This document shows, piece after piece, positions 1-7,202 of a stretch of 31,870 nt of DNA. Origin of the DNA: Polyangiaceae bacterium (lineage in GTDB: Bacteria > Myxococcota > Polyangia > Polyangiales > Polyangiaceae); the NCBI GenBank assembly GCA_025936205.1, contig JAICTU010000029.1, positions 1 through 31,870 on the forward strand, given 5' to 3'. Position numbers and translations under genes: made by a program. The notes below the pieces were generated by a model, which searched no databases, was not told the origin of the DNA, and saw only the letters and a list, made by a program, of their open reading frames with translations. How positions within the stretch are numbered: the stretch's first letter is position 1; the number at the start of each line of letters is the position of its first letter.

Positions 1-1042
1 CGGCGCCGAGGCCGTTCGAGATGCGGGCGAGCGCCAACGGCGCCAGTGTGCCAGCGCATGCGCCGAGCGCGCTGCCCAGTGCCGCGATGCCGAGCGCGAG
101 CAAGGCGTATACCGCGAACACGTCGCGCGAGGTGGCGCCGAGGCAGCGCAGGATGGCGGCATGGTCGAGCCGGCTGCGCATGAAGGCATGCAACGCGGAA
201 CCGATGCCGAGCGCTCCCAGAAAAAGCGTGACCAGCCCGACCAGCGTCATGAAGCGCGAAAGCCGGGTCAGAAACCGGCGCACGCTGGCCGCCGCTTCCT
301 GCGAGGTGCGGACGTTCACATGCGCGGACAGGGCCTGGTCCCAGTGCTGCTCCTTCCAGCTCTCTGCCTGTCCAGCAGGCAGCGCGAACAGGCGCTCGTA
401 CTGGACGCGGCTGCCGGTCGCGAGCAGGCCCGTCGCAGCCAGGAAGCGCTCGTGCAGGAAGAGGTACGGAGCCATCGAGAACTCCGCCGCAGGGCTACCC
501 GCGCTGCGCACGAACTGCCCGAGCACCACCGCCTCGAGCTGCCCGAGCCGCACGTGATCGCCGGGCTCGAGCCCGAGCCGCCGCGCGACGCTCGGATCGA
601 CCAGCACCGAAGGCTCGCGCCCCAGCTGCGCCCACTGATCTGGCGGCGTGCTCTGGATGCTACCGTAGAAAGGAAAGCCATCACCGACCGCCCGGACCCG
701 CACCAGCTGCGTCAGGGGGTTGCCGGCCTTCTCGCTTGCTCGGGCCAGCATGGAATAGAAGCGCACCGAAGCCGCGACGCGTGCTCCCTGCGCCTGCAGA
801 TCGTCGACCAGCGCCCGCGCAGGGCCGTGGTCGAGTGGCTGCGAACCATCGAGCAGAAGGTCCGCGCCGAGCAGCGTCTGGCCCTGCGCTTCGATGTCGT
901 CGCGCAGGCTGCGGGTGAGGGTACGAATGGCCGTGATCGCCAGCACCCCGAGCGCGATCGCGAGCACGCAGAACAGCAGCGTCCCGCGCGCGCGGCGCGT
1001 CTCCGCGCGCGCCAGACCGATCGCGACGCGCAGCGAGATCAC
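1..1042 (-). CDS. ABC transporter permease, YbbP/FtsX-like (partial, runs off left edge)
   Basis: Reading the minus strand from a GTG at 1042 gives 347 uninterrupted codons to the window edge. The GTG overlaps the TGA of the ATPase gene by 4 nt (GTGA), so the two are translationally coupled. The protein opens with a short basic stretch and a TM helix (about residues 20-40), then a large extracytoplasmic domain (about 45-255), then TM segments near 263-285 and 308-335. This is the MacB/FtsX-type layout used by the large YbbP permeases. The extracytoplasmic part contains phrases typical of that family ([23 protein letters not shown]). YbbP-like proteins are about 800 aa, so roughly the second half is missing. 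They pair with a YbbA/LolD-type ATPase and are thought to act on envelope lipids or lipoproteins, but the substrate is not established. High confidence as an ABC permease, moderate for the subfamily. Confidence 0.85.
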   Translation of the reverse strand, partial: MISLRVAIGLARAETRRARGTLLFCVLAIALGVLAITAIRTLTRSLRDDIEAQGQTLLGADLLLDGSQPLDHGPARALVDDLQAQGARVAASVRFYSMLARASEKAGNPLTQLVRVRAVGDGFPFYGSIQSTPPDQWAQLGREPSVLVDPSVARRLGLEPGDHVRLGQLEAVVLGQFVRSAGSPAAEFSMAPYLFLHERFLAATGLLATGSRVQYERLFALPAGQAESWKEQHWDQALSAHVNVRTSQEAAASVRRFLTRLSRFMTLVGLVTLFLGALGIGSALHAFMRSRLDHAAILRCLGATSRDVFAVYALLALGIAALGSALGACAGTLAPLALARISNGLGA

Positions 1043-1734
1043 GCGCCGGGCCGCCGTTTTGCGCGTTCGATCACGCGGTCGAGCCGCCCGTGGCGCATGC
1101 ACAGCTCGCGCTCGGCGCGCGCCGCCAGCTCCGCGTTGTGGGTGACCAGCACCAGCGTCGACTCCGCGCAGGTCTCCAGCAGCAGCTCGAGCACACGCTC
1201 ACCGGCAGCCGCGTCGAGATTGCCGGTGGGTTCATCGGCGAGGAGCACCGCGGGGCGGGTGATGCTGGCGCGAGCCAGCGCCACGCGCTGCATCTCACCG
1301 CCCGAGAGCTGGGACGGGTAGTGACCGGCGCGATCGGCCAGGCCGACCCGTTCGAGCAACTCCGGTGCGCGCGCAGCGAGCGCGCCGTCACCCAGGATCT
1401 CGGCCGGAACGCGCACGTTCTCCAGGGCCGTCAGCGTCGGGATCAGCTGGAAGCTCTGGAACACGAAGCCGATGTGGCGCCCGCGAAAGGCCGAGAGCGC
1501 GTCTTCGCTCAGCCGCGTGATGGTGGTGCCGTCGACCACGACCTCGCCACGCGTCGGGCGATCGAGCCCGGCCATCAAGCCCAGCAGCGTCGACTTGCCG
1601 CTCCCCGATGGGCCAGTGATGGCCACGAACTCGCGCGGCTCGATCACCAGCTCCACCCCGTCGAGGACCGTCAGGCTGTGCTTGCCGTCCCGGTAGTCTC
1701 GACCCAACCCGCGCACCTCGATCCGACCCGTCAT
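1039..1734 (-). CDS. ABC transporter ATP-binding protein, YbbA/LolD family
   Basis: This 231-aa protein has a complete nucleotide-binding domain: Walker [10 protein letters not shown] (residues 41-49), Q-loop in VFQSFQL (about 91-97), signature LSGGE (143-147), Walker B VLLADE (163-168) and an H-loop in VTHN. Length and motif spacing fit the MacB/LolD/YbbA class of mechanotransmission ATPases, which energise FtsX-fold permeases rather than conventional transport channels. Its stop overlaps the permease start by 4 nt, so the pair forms an operon. The divergent start of the GDPD-TesA fusion gene lies only 29 bp away. In Escherichia coli ybbA-ybbP also sits divergent from tesA, and I rely on that remembered arrangement for the subfamily call. 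The ATG at 1734 is the natural start, since the [10 protein letters not shown] opening fits the family. Confidence 0.93.
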   Translation of the reverse strand: MTGRIEVRGLGRDYRDGKHSLTVLDGVELVIEPREFVAITGPSGSGKSTLLGLMAGLDRPTRGEVVVDGTTITRLSEDALSAFRGRHIGFVFQSFQLIPTLTALENVRVPAEILGDGALAARAPELLERVGLADRAGHYPSQLSGGEMQRVALARASITRPAVLLADEPTGNLDAAAGERVLELLLETCAESTLVLVTHNAELAARAERELCMRHGRLDRVIERAKRRPGA

Positions 1735-1763
1735 GTGCTAGTCACGGCTGTGGGGCAATCCGG

Positions 1764-3221
1764 ATGATGAAAAAGCTAGCGCTCTGGGGCATCGGGCTGT
1801 TGCTGCTCGGCATGCTGGGGGGTCGCATCATCATGGGTCGACTCTGCTCGGATGCCAAGCCCTCCGGCGGCGCCAGCGCGGCGGAGCTACCGTTCTTCGC
1901 GGGGTTGCCGAAGGTCGTGAGCCTGGCACACCGTGGGGCGTCGAAGCAGGCCCCGGAGCATTCGCTGCAGGCACTCTCGCTCGCTCTCGACGAAGGGGCG
2001 GACGTGCTCGAGCTCGACTTGCGCGCCACGCGCGACCAACAGCTGGTCATCGCCCATGATGCCACGCTGGAGCGCACGCTCGGGCTGCCGCAGCGCTGGT
2101 CGGAGCTCACCTGGGCCGAGGCTCAGGCGCTCGCGGGTGCGCGTACGCCGCTGCTGCTCGCTGAAGTGCTCTCGCACTTTCCCGGCACTCACCTCAACCT
2201 GGAGCTAAAAGACGAGGACCCGGCCGTTGCCCGCCTGCTCGCGTCGCAGCTCGCCGCCGCGGGGGCCGAGCAGCGCGTGCTGGTGGCCAGTCTGCACGTC
2301 GACATGTTGCGCGAGTTCCGTCGCGCGAGCCAGGGCAAGGTCGCCACCTCGGCTTCCGTCCGCGAGGCGCTCGGCTTCTATGCTTGCTACCGCATCGGCA
2401 AGGGCTGCAGCGTGGACTATGCTGCCTTGCAGGTGCCAGCGTGGAACTGGCTGGGGATCACTTCGAGCGAGTTCATTCAGCATGCTCACCAGCTGGGGCT
2501 CGTGGTGCACTTCTGGACCGTCGACGACGAATCCAAACAGCGCGCGCTGCTCGCGGCGGGCGCGGACGGCATCATCACCAATCGCCCCGACACGCTGGCG
2601 GGGGTGCTGAGCGCCGTACGCGCCCCGGCGCAGCCGGCCCCCGACGCCAACACCCCGGCGATCGTGTTCCTCGGCGACAGTCTGACGGCGGGCCTCGGCT
2701 TGGCCCAGAGTGAAGCGCTGCCGGCCCGCATCCAGCAGCGGCTCGATGCCGCGGGCCTTTCGTATCGCGCGATCAACGCCGGTCGCTCCGGCGACACGAG
2801 CGCGGGCGGCCTGGCGCGCATCGACTGGTACTTCCGCCCGCAGATCGATCTGCGCGCGCTCGTCATCGGCCTCGGCTCCAACGATGCCATGCGCGGGCTC
2901 TCACTGGCCTCGCTGGAGCAAAACCTGCAGCAACTGATCCAGCGTACCCGGGAGCGCAAGCCCGCTGCCCGGATCTTCCTGTGGGCGCTGGAAACGTTCC
3001 CCAATCTCGGCCCCGACTACGCACGTCAGTATGCAGAGGTCTTTCCGCGCGTGGCCGAGCGGGAACACGTCACCTTGATCCCATTCCCGCTCGCCGATGT
3101 GGCGGGCCATCCCGAGCTCAATCAGGATGACGGAATCCACCCCAGCGCGGAAGGCACGCAGCTCGTGGCAGAACGCATCTGGGCCGTGCTGCAGCCGGCA
3201 CTGGCAGCTGCGACTCAGTAG
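1764..3221 (+). CDS. GDPD - SGNH (TesA-like) hydrolase fusion, membrane-anchored
   Basis: A 485-aa protein with two lipid-hydrolase domains. Residues 1-24 form a Lys-Lys-preceded hydrophobic segment (signal anchor or uncleaved signal). Residues 50-285 are a glycerophosphodiester phosphodiesterase: LAHRG (His56, Arg57), E65, the paired acids E83/D85 and HD (98-99), ending with the ADGIITNRPD signature. Residues 298-480 are an SGNH hydrolase of the TesA class: GDSLTAG with nucleophile Ser306, the block II glycine region near 340-349, GSND with Asn373, and DGIHP with Asp456/His459. TesA-type enzymes cleave lysophospholipids and acyl esters, while GDPD enzymes cut the deacylated glycerophosphodiester to glycerol-3-phosphate plus alcohol, so the two activities could act in sequence. 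Start is ATG 1764 or 1767; no clear Shine-Dalgarno is seen. I do not know whether this fusion has been characterised. Confidence 0.9.
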   Translation: MMKKLALWGIGLLLLGMLGGRIIMGRLCSDAKPSGGASAAELPFFAGLPKVVSLAHRGASKQAPEHSLQALSLALDEGADVLELDLRATRDQQLVIAHDATLERTLGLPQRWSELTWAEAQALAGARTPLLLAEVLSHFPGTHLNLELKDEDPAVARLLASQLAAAGAEQRVLVASLHVDMLREFRRASQGKVATSASVREALGFYACYRIGKGCSVDYAALQVPAWNWLGITSSEFIQHAHQLGLVVHFWTVDDESKQRALLAAGADGIITNRPDTLAGVLSAVRAPAQPAPDANTPAIVFLGDSLTAGLGLAQSEALPARIQQRLDAAGLSYRAINAGRSGDTSAGGLARIDWYFRPQIDLRALVIGLGSNDAMRGLSLASLEQNLQQLIQRTRERKPAARIFLWALETFPNLGPDYARQYAEVFPRVAEREHVTLIPFPLADVAGHPELNQDDGIHPSAEGTQLVAERIWAVLQPALAAATQ

Positions 3222-3274
3222 AGCGTCCCCTCTGCGGCGTGGACGCCTGCCTGGATGAGAATCTGCAGGGCAGC

Positions 3275-3838
3275 TCAGCCGCGGCGCAGCAGCTCATCGA
3301 TGCGCGCCCGTTCCACGCCGTAGATTTCGGCGAGCCGCCCGACTCGATCGGATCCAGAGAGGGCTTGGGCACGCCGCAGCGCCTCGTGCGGATGCTGCTC
3401 CAGGATCCAGACTCCGAGCTGGCGCCGCACGGCAGCTTCGCAGACGCCCTCCACCACGTCGACACCGGCCGCGCGCAGCATGCGGATGCCCTCGCCATCG
3501 ACGCGCGGATGCGGATCCCGCATGCCGATCACCACTCGCGCCACGCCGCGCTCTGCGATCGACTTCGCGCAAGCCGGCGTGCGCCCATGAAACGAGCAGG
3601 GCTCCAGCGTCGAGTACAGGATGGCCCCGCTGACGCTCTGCCCCCGCCGCTGCGCGTCGCGCGCCGCGGCGATCTCCGCGTGGTCCTCACCCGGGCCCTG
3701 GGTGTGGCCACGCCCGACGAGCTCACCGCTCGGGCTCACGATCACGCAACCGACCCACGGGTTGTCACCGGTCGTGCCCCGCGCGATTGCGCCCTCTTCG
3801 ATCGCGAGGCGCATCCAGGTTTCGTGATCGGTGCTCAT
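3275..3838 (-). CDS. RibD-type pyrimidine deaminase, deaminase domain only
   Basis: A 187-aa protein with the cytidine-deaminase-like fold of the RibD N-terminal domain: NPWVGCVIV, HAE (53-55) and PC(x8)C with GRTP inside (Cys81, Cys90), giving the zinc ligands and catalytic Glu. RibD deaminates the pyrimidine intermediate of riboflavin synthesis in the cytosol. Full RibD is about 360 aa with a C-terminal reductase; here residues after about 145 are short, helical and Arg-rich, and no NADPH-binding domain follows. It may be a monofunctional deaminase needing a separate reductase, or a deaminase recruited to another pathway. No other rib gene is visible. The frame continues to a GTG at 3871, but ATG 3838 (MSTDHETWM) gives the normal family N-terminus and is preferred. 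Confidence 0.82.
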   Translation of the reverse strand: MSTDHETWMRLAIEEGAIARGTTGDNPWVGCVIVSPSGELVGRGHTQGPGEDHAEIAAARDAQRRGQSVSGAILYSTLEPCSFHGRTPACAKSIAERGVARVVIGMRDPHPRVDGEGIRMLRAAGVDVVEGVCEAAVRRQLGVWILEQHPHEALRRAQALSGSDRVGRLAEIYGVERARIDELLRRG

Positions 3839-3909
3839 GCCTTCAGCATAGCGCCCGACTCGCGACTTCACAGGCTGATTCCGCGAGCGGTGCGCACCGG
3901 CGCGGGGTG

Positions 3910-3927
3910 CCCCTGCCGCAGCAGGGG
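3910..3927. terminator. Strong hairpin between phosphotransferase and deaminase genes
   Basis: A perfect 7-bp inverted repeat, CCCCTGC (3910-3916) and GCAGGGG (3921-3927), closes a CGCA loop. On the plus strand it is followed by TTT; on the minus strand, where both flanking genes lie, there is no T-run. It sits 3' of the phosphotransferase gene (stop at 3951) and upstream of the deaminase start, so attenuation or termination on the minus strand is plausible but not a textbook case. Confidence 0.35.
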
Positions 3928-3950
3928 TTTGGGGCCCCCCGTTGCACCGT

Positions 3951-4925
3951 TCAGAGCTGCAAGCTCTCCTTCAACAGCGCCAGGCCGAACCGCCACTTAC
4001 CGGCAGCTGTCGCCATGCTCAGCGCCCCCGAGCGGAACTGCTGGTAGAGGTCGCCCAGGGACAGCGTCGCTTGGAGGGTTTCGCCGTCACTCGCGCCCGG
4101 ATGCCCGGCGTGGCGCGCCAGATGTAGGAAAACAGCCCCGCACAGCGCTGCCACGAGGCGGCGGTTGTAAGCGAAGCGCTCGGGCAAGCTCGACAGCACC
4201 CGGGCCTCATATGCCGAAAGCAGGCTGCGACAGCCGGCCTCATCCATGCGCAGGAACATCGAGATGGCGGCGAGGTCGTAGAGTGGGTCGTTCGGGCCGG
4301 TGGTATCCCAGTCGAGCAACAGCAGGCCCTCACCGTCGTACACGAGGTTGGTCGGGTTGACGTCGTTATGACTCAGCACGAGCGGTCGATCGGAAGCTGG
4401 CGGGGACTCCGAGAGCACCCGCTGTACCGCCTCCGCAGCGAAGGACGGCAACGGCATTTGGTTCGCGTGCTGCGAGAGGCCCGACCACGTCGTGCCGAGG
4501 ACGTCGCGGGGCAGTTGGGCCTCCGTATCGGGCGGCAACGGCAGCTCATGCAACCTGCGCAGCATGGTGCCGAGCTTTGCGAGCGCGACCTCCCGCGTGC
4601 GTGGATCCCAGTAGTACGCAGGGAACGAACGATCGACCACGAACTCGCTCAGCACCGCGCGCCGAGCCTCGTCGACGTGCACCATCCGGGGTGCCAGCCC
4701 CGCCTCCGCCGCGAGGGCCTGCGTCTGACAGCGCCGCTGCCAGGTCGCTGGCGGCTCCGCCGTGCCGGCCAGCTTCAGCACGAAGGCGCGCCCCTGAGCC
4801 TCGACACGATAGACACCGGCGCCCGAGAGGCCTGCCGCCACGCGCGTGATGCGCGTGCCGGAACCGCGCAGGGGGTCCGGCAAACAGTTCTCGAGGTCGT
4901 CCGTTGCTGTGCACTCTGGGTTCAC
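3951..4925 (-). CDS. Aminoglycoside/choline-kinase-family phosphotransferase
   Basis: This 324-aa cytosolic protein has the APH fold. A Gly-rich loop (AAGLSGAGVYR, about 30-40) is followed by the ATP-binding lysine (FVLKL, Lys51), the catalytic loop LSHNDVNPTNLV (His186, Asn187, Asp188, Asn193) and the metal-binding segment LLDWDTTGPNDP (Asp205, Asp207). The family phosphorylates small hydroxylated molecules such as choline, ethanolamine, thiamine, fructosamine, homoserine or aminoglycosides. HNDVNPTN and LLDWDTTG read more like the choline/ethanolamine or thiamine kinase branch than resistance enzymes, but the substrate cannot be fixed from sequence. It lies 112 bp upstream of the deaminase gene on the same strand, with a hairpin between. 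No sign of horizontal transfer. Confidence 0.85.
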   Translation of the reverse strand: MNPECTATDDLENCLPDPLRGSGTRITRVAAGLSGAGVYRVEAQGRAFVLKLAGTAEPPATWQRRCQTQALAAEAGLAPRMVHVDEARRAVLSEFVVDRSFPAYYWDPRTREVALAKLGTMLRRLHELPLPPDTEAQLPRDVLGTTWSGLSQHANQMPLPSFAAEAVQRVLSESPPASDRPLVLSHNDVNPTNLVYDGEGLLLLDWDTTGPNDPLYDLAAISMFLRMDEAGCRSLLSAYEARVLSSLPERFAYNRRLVAALCGAVFLHLARHAGHPGASDGETLQATLSLGDLYQQFRSGALSMATAAGKWRFGLALLKESLQL

Positions 4926-4984
4926 GGCTCACGTGTAGCACGGCGCGCGCGGCGCATCCCGGCGCATTTGCCGGGCGCCGGCGG

Positions 4985-5743
4985 TCAGGCCCGGCTGATG
5001 TCGAAGTCGGCGATCAACGGGCGGTGATCCGAAGCCGTCTTGGCGAGCTTGGTCGAGCCGACCTCGAAATGCACGAGCCGCACCGAGCCGCGGAAGAACA
5101 GCCCGTCCAGCGGGCGCAGCGGCAAGGCCGCCGGGAACGTGTTGCGCAGCGAGCCCGCACGCTCCAGGCGCTGCGGGGCGAGGAAGCGCGGCCCGAGGCT
5201 GCCCCAGACGTCATTCAGATCGCCGCCCACGATCAGCGGCGTGCTCGCGTGCAGGTGATTGAAGCTGTCGCTGCCGACGAAGCGCGAGAGCTGCTGCGCC
5301 CGCTCGCTGCCGGCGAGCCCGAGATGCAGGTTGTGCACGACCACCGTGCGCCGATGCTCGCCGATGGGCACCCGCACGTGGCTCTGGATCGCGCCGCGCA
5401 CCTTGCGTGAGCCGATGGTGAGATCGATATGCTCGACCTGCGAGAGCGGGAAGGCCGACAGGATCAGGTTGCCATAGTAGCCGCGCTTGAAGCAATGCTC
5501 CGGATGAAACGCAGCATGCATGCCCATGCGCTCGGTCAAGATCGAGACCTGATCCTCGGAATGCAAGCGCGGGATGCCGCGCGCGACCTCCTGCAGCAGG
5601 ATGATCTTTGCGTCATATGCCTTCAGGCATTCGACGATCCGCTCCGGGCTGTAGCGCCCGTCGGTCCCGCCCACGCACTTGTGAATGTTCCAAGTGATGA
5701 CGCGCACGCGCTGGTGCTGATGGTGAGCGGCTCCGGAATGCAT
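4985..5743 (-). CDS. Endonuclease/exonuclease/phosphatase (EEP) family hydrolase, YbhP-like
   Basis: The open frame reaches 5956, but the recognisable domain starts only at RVRVITWNIHKC, so the start is placed at ATG 5743 (252 aa). All EEP core motifs are present: WNIH (Asn19), LLQEV (Glu52), VVHNLHL (His137/Asn138), GGDLND (Asp175/Asn177), a late Asp at LDGLF (Asp213) and SDHRP (Asp239/His240). EEP enzymes are Mg-dependent phosphodiesterases or phosphatases acting on nucleic acids, inositol phosphates or sphingomyelin. The short single-domain layout and the NIHKCVGG/RYSPERI phrases resemble E. coli YbhP, which is linked to cardiolipin synthase genes; none is seen here. There is no signal peptide from this start, so it is probably cytosolic. 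The 160-bp gap to the divergent gene at 5904 could hold promoters for both. Confidence 0.82.
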   Translation of the reverse strand: MHSGAAHHQHQRVRVITWNIHKCVGGTDGRYSPERIVECLKAYDAKIILLQEVARGIPRLHSEDQVSILTERMGMHAAFHPEHCFKRGYYGNLILSAFPLSQVEHIDLTIGSRKVRGAIQSHVRVPIGEHRRTVVVHNLHLGLAGSERAQQLSRFVGSDSFNHLHASTPLIVGGDLNDVWGSLGPRFLAPQRLERAGSLRNTFPAALPLRPLDGLFFRGSVRLVHFEVGSTKLAKTASDHRPLIADFDISRA

Positions 5744-5903
5744 CAACCGACGACTACGGCAGCCTTCGCGAAGCCACCAGCTGGTGTGAAAGGGTAGGAC
5801 ATCAGGTGCGCTCTTCGGCGCTGAAGCCTGAAATTCTACCGTGTACCGGTCGGTAATCCAGCCCCGGCTTGCGCATCCGGAGCAGCGGTGTAAGAAGGGA
5901 TGC

Positions 5904-6557
5904 TTGTCAGCGCCAATACGCCACGCCGGCCGCCAACCGCACGATTTTGCCCCCAAAGCCGCGCTCTATGGGATCGCGGTCATCGCTTTTCTGGCCAGCG
6001 CCACTGTGGCACTGCCCAGCGCCGCGCAGTCGGGCAACGGCGGCACCGGGGGTAGTCTCACGGCTGCCGGCGGAACCGGTGGCGGTGGTACCGGCGGCAG
6101 TGGTACCGGGGGCAGTGGTACCGGGGGCAGTGGTACCGGCGGCAGCGGCAGCGGCACTGGCGGAGGTGGCGGCAGCAGCATGACGGGGGCGGGCGGCTCG
6201 CTCGACGATCCGGGTGCCAGTTGCACCAGCGCCGCACCCCAGGAGTGCCCCGACCGCTGTCCGATGTTCGCCACGTGCTCCGTGGGCTCGAGCGCGCAGG
6301 GCGTGCGCCTGTACTATCGCGTCGACGACCAGCGCTTCGATTGCGACGGGGTCAACTGTGCAGCGGCTCTCGCCGACCTCGGCGACTACTGCTGTGAGCG
6401 TGGCAAATTTGCGCCTTCCGACGACGATGGCGGCTGTACACTGCCTCGCGCCGGCGCCGGCGAAGGCTCAGACGGCACGGCGTGGCTGAGCGTGGGCTTC
6501 GGCCTGTGCGCCGCGGGCTTCGGGCTGGTTCGGCGGCGGCGCGCTCGGCCGCAGTAA
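5904..6557 (+). CDS. Secreted Gly/Thr/Ser-rich protein with MYXO-CTERM-like sorting tail
   Basis: From a TTG at 5904 the product is 217 aa: a signal peptide (hydrophobic ALYGIAVIAFLASATVAL, then LPSAAQ), a Gly-Thr-Gly-Ser linker (about 45-100) encoded by a 15-bp tandem repeat, a Cys-rich module (about 110-190, at least ten Cys, including CPDRCPMFATC and DYCCERG), and a C-terminal tail of Cys, acidic/Gly spacer, hydrophobic helix and RRRRAR. That tail matches the tripartite MYXO-CTERM pattern, proposed to be cleaved by myxosortase and left surface-anchored. The first ATG (5841) would add 21 residues without a signal-like start. The TTG has GAAGGG about 5 nt upstream and is preferred, although start choice is uncertain. 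Function unknown. The last 90 bp overlap the converging ChaC gene. Confidence 0.78.
   Translation: MSAPIRHAGRQPHDFAPKAALYGIAVIAFLASATVALPSAAQSGNGGTGGSLTAAGGTGGGGTGGSGTGGSGTGGSGTGGSGSGTGGGGGSSMTGAGGSLDDPGASCTSAAPQECPDRCPMFATCSVGSSAQGVRLYYRVDDQRFDCDGVNCAAALADLGDYCCERGKFAPSDDDGGCTLPRAGAGEGSDGTAWLSVGFGLCAAGFGLVRRRRARPQ
6087..6146 (+). repeat. Four tandem 15-bp units encoding Gly-Thr-Gly-Gly-Ser
   Basis: Four adjacent units of the form GGTACCGGSGGCAGY run without gaps at 6087-6101, 6102-6116, 6117-6131 and 6132-6146, differing only at synonymous positions. Each carries a KpnI-type GGTACC. They are in frame with the secreted protein gene and encode its flexible linker. Unit-number change would lengthen or shorten the linker by five residues without a frameshift. 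Confidence 0.9.
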
Positions 6558-7142
6558 CAGCGCGGCCAGCTCCGCCACGTGCGGGTCATCGATGCCCAGC
6601 GTGCGCAACACCGCGTGCAACTCCAGCACGTATTGCAGATTAGTGCCGCTGGGCCCCACGGCGCGCTTCACTTGACGCGCGATCTCGTCCAGCCCCGCCG
6701 GGCCGAGATAGTCCGGGTTGTCGGGGGCTGCCACGTACACGAGCGCCGGCCAGACACCGGCACGCTCACCGTCGCAGCAGTGAAACTCCAGCCAGCGCCG
6801 CTCGTAGCCGCCTTGCTCGCGTAGATCCAGCTCCCGCAGCGTGGCCTCTCGCAGCGCCGGATCGAGCCGGTAGGCCACGCCCCAGCAGACGCCGTCATCG
6901 TCTTCCGCCAGCGTCAACACGCGGCCTGGCGCGCCTGGCAGGCCCCGGTGATCGGTCGACCCCTGCCAGAAGCGGCGCGACCAGCCCCGCACAAAACCAC
7001 GAGCCCGCTCGGCAAACGCGAAGCCGGGGCGCCAGATCAGCGAGCCGTATGCGAACAACCACGAAGGATCGGTGTGCAACGCCGCACAGGGATAGCGCGA
7101 AGCACCACTGAACTGAAGCAGATCCGACGAGCCGGCGGGCAT
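6468..7142 (-). CDS. chaC: Glutathione-specific gamma-glutamylcyclotransferase, ChaC family
   Basis: A 224-aa protein with the substrate-binding loop YGSLIW (32-37) followed by RPGF, the SRRFWQGSTDHRG stretch, catalytic Glu109 in LREQGGY, and the YVA(x)PDNPDYLGP segment, all diagnostic of ChaC. The enzyme cleaves glutathione to 5-oxoproline and Cys-Gly in the cytosol. The core ends near residue 200; the last 24 residues are a Pro/Ala/Arg-rich tail. That tail is encoded by DNA that on the other strand encodes the hydrophobic helix of the MYXO-CTERM-like protein, so the genes converge with a 90-bp overlap. Its start at ATG 7142 lies 60 bp from the divergent SelO start. A shorter start is possible, since recognisable sequence begins at about residue 25. 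Confidence 0.88.
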   Translation of the reverse strand: MPAGSSDLLQFSGASRYPCAALHTDPSWLFAYGSLIWRPGFAFAERARGFVRGWSRRFWQGSTDHRGLPGAPGRVLTLAEDDDGVCWGVAYRLDPALREATLRELDLREQGGYERRWLEFHCCDGERAGVWPALVYVAAPDNPDYLGPAGLDEIARQVKRAVGPSGTNLQYVLELHAVLRTLGIDDPHVAELAALLLRPSAPPPNQPEARGAQAEAHAQPRRAV

Positions 7143-7202
7143 GCGCGAGTAAAGCTTTCAGCAGACCTCGCGTTGACGTCCCGAATGTTTCAGAATCGGC
7201 GC

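Noticed and set aside
161..1321. 386-codon plus-strand frame over the ABC permease and ATPase genes
   Set aside because: Arg/Gln/His-rich shadow of two convincing minus-strand ABC genes.
3951..4925. Acquired aminoglycoside-resistance gene
   Set aside because: The APH fold is shared by many metabolic kinases. No mobile element, no composition shift, and the motifs look more like metabolic small-molecule kinases.
6087..6146. CRISPR-like array
   Set aside because: Units are 15 bp, directly adjacent without spacers, and in frame with a coding sequence, so this is a coding tandem repeat.
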